From Grifola frondosa (taxonomy: Eukaryota; Basidiomycota; Agaricomycetes; Polyporales; Grifolaceae): a DNA stretch of 64,000 nucleotides. Positions 56,036 through 64,000 of the stretch are shown here, piece by piece (positions within the stretch are counted from its first letter, which is position 1; every line of letters starts with the position of its first letter). The notes beneath the pieces were generated by a model. That model searched no databases. It was not told the DNA's origin and saw only the letters and a program-made list of their open reading frames with translations. The translations under genes and the position numbers were made by a program. The stretch covers positions 372,001-436,000 of the forward strand of contig LUGG01000009.1 in NCBI GenBank assembly GCA_001683735.1, in the 5' to 3' direction.

Positions 56036-58230
56036 ATAAATTTATGGAAAACATACTGCATTTGATATGTTTTGGTTTCAGCCACCATATGTTTTTTCCT
56101 CCATTCCTCCCTCAATTCTTCACGGATTCTCTTCATATTAGTTCGTTGGAAAGTGCTCATTTGGTAGTGTTCAAATATATAAATTATTCCTTTTCTATGA
56201 CAATAAAAACATACCATTCTGGGCAGCCACCCCAAAATGTTCTGCTGAATCCTCCCCCCCCCCAAATATTCACCAAATCTCTTGATGTTTTCATCTCCTT
56301 GGTTGCATATACTACCTATTTAATGTTCTGAGTTTTATTTGTCAGAACATGTCACAGAAAACATACCATTTCTGATGGGTGCAGGCTCAGCCACACCAGA
56401 ATTCCTCCCCTTGCCCTCCATCAGTTCTTCATCAAATTTCTTCATTTAACATTCCTCTTACTCTCATTAATGTACTCTTCAATATTATTTACCATACAGA
56501 TCCCCATACTATAATCAATTTTTGTTTCCCCCTGCTTTGCTGGTCGTATCCACCCCAGATTTAGAAATTAATACTCCACCAATTCATGCATATGAGGAGT
56601 TGTTCTGAAAGCTAGAATTTACTCAAATAAGATGATAATTACACGAAATAAATCAGTTCAGTATTCGTCCTTGTGAAGTCAGATGTCTAATGCACCGAGT
56701 AGCCCGGTGGCTGCATCAGACAGCACATCACAGCAACAATGCATAGGTTGGTCTGGACCTATGACCTACTAGTGGTCATCGACATGCCAATGTTGGCCCA
56801 TCGTTGACCACTAGTATGTCATTGGTCTAGATCCTTCATCAATAAGCACTTTTTCAGACATAAAATTAAATTAAATTCAAATAATTATAGCCCTGACAAA
56901 TGTCAAATATTTGACATATTAACATCTCCCACTCCCTCATTACTTATATGCTCATGCTAGACATCTACACTCATGCTCACAATCACCGCCATACTCATAC
57001 CATTATGCTCACTATATTTGTTTCAGCCACCATATTTTTTTTCCTATTGCTTCCTCAATTCTCCACAGAATTTTATGATCTTGGGCTCATCTGAAAGTGA
57101 TCATATAGTATATTGAGAATACATTAATAACTTTGTTATAATGTAAAATAAAAACATACCATTCTGGACAATTCCACCAAAATGTTTTCCTGAATTCTCC
57201 CTCAAATTTACAAATCTCTTGATTCCTTTATTTCTTGGTTGCCTTAATGTCCTATTTGATGTTATAAATTTATTTTGGCACAATATGTGATGAAAAACAT
57301 ACCATTTCTGATAGGTGCAGGCTCAGCCACACCAGAATTCCTCCCCATCCTCCTCCCTCAATACTTCATGGATTCTCTTCATTTAACATTCCCTTAGTCC
57401 TACATATGTGTATTCAATTTTATGTACAGTAGATAGCCACAAACAATGATAAATCATCTCCTCCTGCTTTGCTGGCAGAGATTCCTCCTAATTTGAGAAA
57501 TGAATATTGAACAGAATCTGGAGCGAAGTGCACCACCCTCTGAGAGGTGTATTTTATCCTAATAAGGCAATGTTTATGTGGAAAGATTTTGTCCAGTACT
57601 CACCTCAGAGCACACAAAGCAGTATTCAGGGTGGCTGAAGCATTTTCTCCATCCTTTCTGAATGGAATTTGCCTCTAATTTCAAGCAGAATTTTGTGGCA
57701 TATTTCTACGCATTTGAATATTTTTATGAGCCACACTCATGCTTATCAAAGATGACCCCATGTGATAGAATCCTTATCAGCTGCCTCTGTAGATTATGCA
57801 ATTGCTCTACTACATGAAATGTAATTAAAGATCAGATTGCAGAATGTGATGGAGGTATATTATGGCTTCAACAAAGCCCATGATCATAAAATGTGATGAG
57901 AAACTGAGGAAGATATTGAGGAATCAGCATATTTGTCCCTGATTCATCATACAAGGGTACAGCAGTATTGATGCTTCAGCCACAGTTCACACTTCCTTAT
58001 GGATTCTTGTGATATTTGTTGTATATTGTAGGTATATATGACAACTATATGTTTGGCACTTTCTATATTTTTTATAGCTGCCAAAAAATTACCTGGCAGG
58101 GGTATTACATTTCAGTGTTTGGAATGCAGTGTTATCAATTGTGCCTCAAACAATAACATAGAAGACTGGTCTGATAGAGGGGATACAATGAAAAAAGTAT
58201 ACAAAAAGGGAGCACCTGGATGGAAGAATA
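56036..58230 (+). repeat. decayed arm modules (V, palindrome, W, GC-rich remnant, V)
   Basis: V hallmarks (GGTTTCAGCCACCATATGTT, 56070-56090) are followed by TAGCCCGGTGGCTGCATC (56700), palindrome P7, a W remnant (56860-56890) and a GC-rich remnant now AT-rich (56920-57000). A second V (GTTTCAGCCACCATATTTTT, 57020) follows with CAATTCTCCACAGAATTTTA. The order is that of the intact arms. Most CpG sites have become TpG/CpA. After about 57800 the similarity is lost and no gene is seen to 58230, although the ORF 58038-58238 is open. Confidence 0.6.
56748..56832. repeat. decayed near-palindrome P7
   Basis: GGTCTGGACC..GACCTACTAGTGGTCATCGA pairs with TCGTTGACCACTAGTATGTC..GGTCTAGATCC. Symmetry remains although the sequence has changed at many places. 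Confidence 0.55.
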
Positions 58231-58429
58231 TTAGGTGATCAGTATGGCAACTGCCATCCAAGGTTGTTGTGTGTCTTCTTTAATCTGGGTGGTGCACAGG
58301 GAGTCCAACACTAATAGCCCAAATTAGGAATGGTCAGTGGCTTACGCCCACCACAGCTTGCTGCCAAGAAACTTGCATTTTTTGCACAGGAAATGCTAAG
58401 AAGGCTAATGAAAGGTGTTCAGAATGATG

Positions 58430-61280
58430 GTTTAAGATGGTGAGATATGCAAAAAAGTGGAGTGGTTGAGGATAGCATGCTGGTTGAAGAGAAAAGCATT
58501 GAGGAGTACTGGGTGCTTATGAATGTATGCTTGTCAAGAATCTAAGGTTCAGCAGCCAAGTACTTAGCTCCATATGAGGTCTCTGAGATATTGAGGATAG
58601 CTAGCATTGACTAGGTTACTTAAGTAAAGTCTTAGAGCATTAGCTAAGGCAACCCAGTGATATAGCAGTCAGAACAAATGTGGTGATAGTATGATTCAGA
58701 CAGTTTCCAGCATTCCATCTTTAACATGCATCCTTTTCATGCTTTGAGTTGCCAAGCTTTGTGACAGGGTTCCATTTATATTTCATAATAGATGTTGGTG
58801 TTCAAAGAGTCACAAAACTGGATTTAAAGGTCAGCAAACTTGGGATAGTCAGTAAGTAGGAGGTCTTGCCTTGAACTGACATTTTCTGCAGGTGTGATTA
58901 AAGTTGAGAATATGGCAATGAAGGGGATAGCAAGGACCCAAACAAGTTGGTGATATATTTTTCATAGTGAGTGAGTTCATTATGTCTGTGGGGGAACACA
59001 TAGATGGTTGCAGGGCATGTGAAAACCCAGTCTCCAAAGGTGACAATGCATTTAGAAGGGACTGCAACTTGATAGAAGAGTTCAATATCTCCAACTTTTT
59101 TGATATGCTTCTCATTCTATTCTGCAGAATACCAGCCAGCAAAAATGTGATCAAGGTTGATGACTCTGCCTGCCAGGAGGTTTGTCCACTCTGCATTGGA
59201 AAACTTTGGGGCTCCATATGAGTTGAGCAGATTGGCTTTTGCAAGCTTATAGTCAATCAAGTATTCATGGAGGAGGCAAACTATTTTCTTGACTTCTGGT
59301 CTCACTAAAATACTCTCAATGAAACCTTACATGGTCAAGATGAACTTGGAGGGTTCAGTGTATCTGCACTTGCTATTATAGTCATTGCTTTAGATAAAGA
59401 TTTATGAGATCAAGTTAGTCAAGGAGCATTGGCCACACATTTGACAAAGTCATGTTCATGTGCCCCAGTCAGTCTCTCGGGGGTCTTGCATCCACTGTTC
59501 TCCTGATTGACCTCTTGGAGCATCTGAGATATGTTTTGAGTGTTTCACTGCAGCTCTGAGTGAAGAAAAATTTTCAGTTGAAAGAAGGAGTTCTGAGATG
59601 GTGAAAACTGCTTTGAATTGGATAACTCCTCATGTTTGTAGTGCTCAACTGCATTTGGTGAGGTTGACAAGCAGGCTGATGCTGGATTTCATATTCTCAG
59701 GCATAGACTGGGTGTAGCTTGCAGCAGCATCACTCATAATGGTTAGAGGCAGCCTAGAGCTCAAGACAGCATTGACTTAGTAGATGGGAGTGTTTAATTA
59801 TGAGTTTAGTGGCTCCAATGCTGAGTACATACCTGTCAAACAAGTCTGTGACAGGAGATGAAGTTGCAGCTCACCTGACAAATATGAGAGCTGATAGTTG
59901 AAAGCAAGCTTGCTAAGCTTTTCTCAGCCCTGCTGCATCCAGGTGAGAGGCTTCCACTGAGAGTTCATGCTGGAGCAGAAATAATGAGTTGCAGTGATAC
60001 TCTCTTGCCAACTCTGACCTATAAAATACCTAATATGTATTCTACAAATTGTCAAGTCAGTAGCAATGAGATACAGTATGAATGGGCTCCCAATTTCTTG
60101 CATAAGTTAAATTGTACTCGAAGTTGCAAGTGAATCATGTGTCTTGGAAAATGCAAAACAATATAAAAGGAATGCTTAACAATGTAGTTTCTCCATGTGC
60201 TCCATGCATATTATGACTAATAAGGTCTTCTTGATCACAGGGTTTGCAGTTACAGTTTGTATAACAGTCTACATGTAGAGTTGCAAGTATTGCAGTCACA
60301 GTTTCGCAGTATAAGTTGAGTTAAGTGTGGAGTATATGCAATTGCAAGTGAAGCTGACAATTTTGAATACTGTACTTGTGGGGAAAACTTGTATCTGATT
60401 CATATCATACTATACATGAATTTTTATAAATTATTTTATGCATCTGAAACAGAAAAAGATCTCAGTATGAATCAAAAGCTGATTGCAAGTGCCTTGCAAT
60501 GAACATGTCCTGTGAAATATACTAACTAGTAAGGAAAAAGGTCAGTGGCAATATTAATGAAGGTCTGGGGGAATACAGAATATATAGTGGCTGAACTACT
60601 ACACCTGCTGCATATAGCCATGCACTACATCAGCATGCAAAATATGCAAAAGGTATATGAGAGTAGACATGTGGCCTTCTCAGGGCATTAATTTGAAAGG
60701 AAGATGTGTCACATCAGGGTATGGTCCAAGATGTGCTGCAAACAATAGTTGCAACATCATATTGATGTGTGGAGTCATGTGACATGAGTCACTGGGTTTT
60801 AGAATTAATCTGAGACTGGGTAAGAGCTAAAAAGACTAGGATCTCACATGTTGTTATATGGTGAATGTGAATAGAGATATCATATCACATGAATATTGAG
60901 TGTGCAAAGCATTAAAGCTAACAGTAGGTGTAATTTGGCTGACCATGCATCACAATAAGATATAAGGTTATTGTTTAAATAACCTGCAATAATGTAATCA
61001 CAGGTGCAATCCTACTGAATTCAAGTATAGCTCCTGAAGAATTGTCAGATGTTCAAAATGTGCAAATAATTCAATTTGCATAGCTAAGGCCATCATATCA
61101 GTGATCACATGCAGGAGACACTGCAGCCCACTATAAAGTGGGACAATCAGCATAACAATGCACAAGAGGCATTGTAGCCCACAAAGGGGATGAGGAGCAT
61201 ACAGACCATATGATGCAGAGAGGAGTATATTGATAGGGATCAGGTCCTTGATTAGCTTTGAGTAAGTTAAAACCCTTAAA
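58430..61280 (-). mobile_element. relic Ngaro element, internally deleted and AT-decayed
   Basis: 58430-58560 follows the recombinase 3' end of the intact Ngaro (GGTGCTT..TGTATG..TTGTCAAGAAT versus 40440). It then jumps to the gag 3' part (58610-58780). Gag follows on the minus strand (59117-59305: RPEVKKIVCLLHEYLIDYKL, LLNSYGAPKFSNAEW), then the repeat block (59880-59980, 61110-61270: GCAGCCCACTATAAAGTGGG). The RT and RNase H are missing. Nearly all differences are C-to-T or G-to-A, with CpG lost. Confidence 0.75.
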
Positions 61281-61284
61281 CTGC

Positions 61285-61462
61285 AGTAATTAATGACTGA
61301 AATAATAAGTTTAATACTTTACAAAGGAGGCATATTGTCAACAGGATAGAAAAAGGTTATATATAATATTTTAAAATAAATAAAACTTAAAAAATAATAG
61401 AATTAATCATTTTTCTCATCAATCGTACCTGCCATGCAGAGCAATGGCCCTCTAAAATTAAG
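61285..61462 (+). repeat. Helitron 3' tail, isolated copy
   Basis: Half a tail unit, then AATTAATCATTTTTCTCATC, AATCGTACC, the hairpin GCCATGCAGAGCAATGGC and the end CCTCTAAAATTAAG at 61462 followed by T. It directly adjoins the Ngaro relic, as the tail at 44877 adjoins the intact Ngaro. Confidence 0.78.
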
Positions 61463-61842
61463 TGATTATACAGTTAAGCTCCAGAGTACTCTGACTGCAA
61501 TATGATTGCAGAATGTTTTTTGGAGTTCTGCTCCATGAACCCTGCCTGCAATGTACAGATTAAACTTCATTGCTGCAACTGGCCAAACTGCTTCATCAAA
61601 GTCTGGCCACTCCTTTGTAACAGGATTTTTTCCCCGCAGGCTGGCCTATTAACCCCACATATAATGCTCAGATGAAAACTTTGGGCAATCTCTGGCTTGT
61701 CTGCTATCACAGTCAGAAATCCTGTTTCGGCTTTTTTCAGTCACAGAATTTTATCCAATCCCAGCTGGGACCAGTGGGGCTATGATAATAGAGTTCTCTG
61801 AACACAGGCTGGCTGTTGGTAACAGAAACATGTGACTAAAAG
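61463..61842. other. unassigned AT-rich sequence
   Basis: No repeat of the other families and no convincing ORF. Confidence 0.35.
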
Positions 61843-62472
61843 GTGTGCTATAATAAGAAACACCTCCCCCTATACTTCCATAAGGTTCATGTCCTCAGCA
61901 ACATAAGAAAAAGAAGAAAAATAATGCTGACAAATAATCTCAGCCTCAAATTCATGCAACACTTTTTACCACACTTAAAACAACATCAAGCTCTTACTAT
62001 GAGTGGTCAATATAGCTCCCCTATGAACATTCCAAAAGCATTACTTCTAGTTAGCATTTTAAAGAAGAGACTTCAAAAGTATGCTAATGCAGATATGTCT
62101 ACTACAAATCTCCTGATAAGTAATCACAAATGCATTGAAGAACTCACAACTTATTACAGCACATCAAAAATTGCAAATCTTACCATCATCAACAACCCCA
62201 TTGAAAAGCTCACTACTGTGATCCTTGAAATGTCACTATTCTTAGCTATCTGTTCCAAATGTCATTTAAAGTCTACAGATCTTAACTTTTTTTATCATGT
62301 TGGCATCTCCATACACTGTAGTTTGCTGTCAGACCTCTTTTATATAATCCTTAAAGAACCATCAAATATGCATGAGCATATCAGATCTCATCTGAAATTA
62401 TGCAATCATAAAAACTCAAAAAAATCCTCTGTCTGTAAAGTGTCCTATGGTACTTGGTTACTCACAGTATAA
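61843..62472 (+). CDS. 209-codon open frame, unknown
   Basis: It is open from ATG 61843 to the stop at 62470 in a region where chance ORFs are short, so it is noted. Residues include KNSKKSSVC and several H/C pairs near the C-terminus (HEHIRSHLKLCNH), but no domain is recognised. The composition (Lys/Leu/Ser-rich, no tryptophan until the end) is also what a decayed AT-rich repeat could give. Confidence 0.2.
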   Translation: MCYNKKHLPLYFHKVHVLSNIRKRRKIMLTNNLSLKFMQHFLPHLKQHQALTMSGQYSSPMNIPKALLLVSILKKRLQKYANADMSTTNLLISNHKCIEELTTYYSTSKIANLTIINNPIEKLTTVILEMSLFLAICSKCHLKSTDLNFFYHVGISIHCSLLSDLFYIILKEPSNMHEHIRSHLKLCNHKNSKKSSVCKVSYGTWLLTV

Positions 62473-62687
62473 CCATGTGAAACGAGAAAAAATATCTGGC
62501 TTGACTCGAATAGTCTGTCTCATCAGTATACTTCAAACTTCCTTCAAAGCCACTGCCTTCTTATAGTACTTTGTCTTTCAAACTAACTCTGCATGCAGAT
62601 TAGAAATGCTCCTGAACCTCTTTCCAGAGACTTATACTTCATAACCATATACAAGATGGACTTTCAAACCAATACAATGTAGTGTTG

Positions 62688-63530
62688 CTATAGGTCTGGT
62701 CTAAATTATATATAACTCATAACTTGCATATTTTTTCAGATATCATAGTGATCTCATCTTTATTTTGTAGCATAAATATAGTGGCATAAGCATGCCAAAG
62801 AGCAAAATGGTAGGCATTGTATTGGTGAAAATAAGACCAAAAAGTTAATTGCAAAGTCAGACTATATAGTCAGCTAAATTGCCAATGTAACTAAAATTGA
62901 AACATACAAAAAATAATTATGCCAATGATTGTGTACCATTCCAGTACATATGCATCTTAGCTTGTGCTGCATCATGACCTGCCTGCCAATACTTCCAGAT
63001 ACTCATTTATTATGGCTACTCCATGTTCTTTGACTGAGAACTTGTACAATGGATGGACTATTAGAATGAAGGCCACTCTCGATCAAAAAATTGACATGGC
63101 TTTCATAAATGGATGTGTCTTATTCTAGCCAGATGATGTTGTTAATAACACCAACAGAATGTACTAATGCTATCTAGCTTAGAAAAATTGAGGCTGTGGA
63201 CATAAACATATATTAACAACACTGTGAGGCCTTCAAAAGACATTATACCTATAAGACATGGAATGAAGACAAATTGCATTAAGAGTGAGATGCATAAAGT
63301 CAGCCACAGGCTTAATGGCATAATGCCAACCAAAGCTGCAACAATTATCAGATCACATCCATGAAAGGTATCGGACATACTCATGGGTGACATGTCAGTT
63401 CAGCTCTTCCAGAACATAGGCCTGTCAGACATCTCTCGAGGTCTTTCACCTAATTACAATTAAGGTCATGTCCTTATCTGCAAAACTCATGTCAGAATAT
63501 CTAAAAAGCTAAAATAGGTGACTCCAAGCT
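62688..63530 (+). repeat. interspersed repeat T, copy 2, with 480-base insert
   Basis: 62688-62960 and 63445-63530 together match 51735-52110. Between them lies 62961-63444, absent from copy 1. The junction is CATCTTAGCT | TGTGCTGC and CACCT | AATTACAATT. No clear target duplication is present. Confidence 0.65.
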
Positions 63531-64000
63531 GTGACAACCTAAACTAATAGTGCATATCTGATGCCCTTTATGACAGAATTATCTCCACTGTCCAAACAAA
63601 AGTCTTGTGCTTCCAAAATCTCTTGTCTGAACAGTTAACAATTCAGAAAAGTGGGATGCCCCCATTGTGACAGAATTACTTTACTGTCCTATAAATATCC
63701 AACAATATTTTCATCTGAACTTGTGCTTCCATAATGTTGCCTGGCAGGTTGACAATTTAGGGAGGAAATATTTTACAAGCACGTAAGCCTAGATCACACA
63801 CACAAGTGGACCTCCAAGTCTGAAAAATAAAGTCTGATTTAAAGCTAAGGCTGGCTGAGGGATGAGAGCTTTGGGAGGAAATTCACTTAAAATTTTCTTT
63901 CTTAAGCTTTATATACTCTTCTCTAAAAAATTCTATTCTGTGGCTGACTAATGCTCCTCCAACTTACCAATCCACTCCTCCTGCCTTATCAATGCACTAA
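63531..64000. other. unassigned sequence to window end
   Basis: AT-rich, no ORF above background and no recognised repeat. Confidence 0.4.

Noticed and set aside
1..64000. tRNA genes, bacterial operons, ribosome binding sites
   Set aside because: None seen. Introns and the element types show a fungal nuclear sequence.

Overview
This window looks like a transposon-dense stretch of a basidiomycete (probably agaricomycete) nuclear genome. The few host-type sequences are split by short GT..AG introns of about 55-70 bases: the 3' end of a phosphoketolase gene, a PPWD1-type WD40/cyclophilin gene, an ARID-domain (SWI1-like) fragment and an adenylate-forming enzyme fragment. The mobile elements (Helitrons with Rep/PIF1 proteins, a Ngaro tyrosine-recombinase retroelement, a hAT element, LTRs) fit the same group. 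I see no intact, clearly functional host gene. Almost every coding region has a frameshift, nonsense codon or truncation. Some single-base indels could be assembly errors, but several are shared between copies or are CGA-to-TGA changes, which points to real decay.

Layout. 1-397: 3' end and 3' LTR of an LTR retrotransposon. 2290-6277: 5' arm plus broken coding start of Helitron copy D, cut by repeat X1 (6278-6820). 6833-7092: fragment of an AMP-binding enzyme. 8597-22046: the most complete Helitron (copy A, minus strand, core 10795-19774), bracketed by inverted arms of about 2.2 kb and carrying a solo LTR with a 5-base target duplication. 22137-22885: phosphoketolase 3' end. 23447-24473: non-autonomous hAT with an 8-base target duplication. 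24535-33130: Helitron copy B between two inverted X repeats. 34037-36542: decayed PPWD1 gene. 36963-49805: a second large inverted-repeat structure holding a Ngaro element (39521-44876) and a Helitron 3' piece (copy C). 49850-50513: ARID fragment. 51-64 kb: AT-rich, heavily decayed repeats, including two more X copies, a relic Ngaro and another Helitron tail.

How the parts relate. The Helitron protein, read across copies, has an N-terminal cysteine-rich region, a DUF6570-like region, an HUH Rep domain (His-Met-His and a paired-Tyr motif), a PIF1/RecD-like helicase and, unusually, a C-terminal papain-fold domain resembling ubiquitin-specific proteases. Copies B and C look like complementary halves of one element, broken inside the protease domain. 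The copy B core and the left arm of copy A are likewise complementary at the arm/core boundary, so two positions recur as junctions. Recurrent 80-95 base near-palindromes lie in every arm. The main candidates for something undescribed are the protease-bearing Helitron, its long inverted arms with hairpin modules, and the reused breakpoints.
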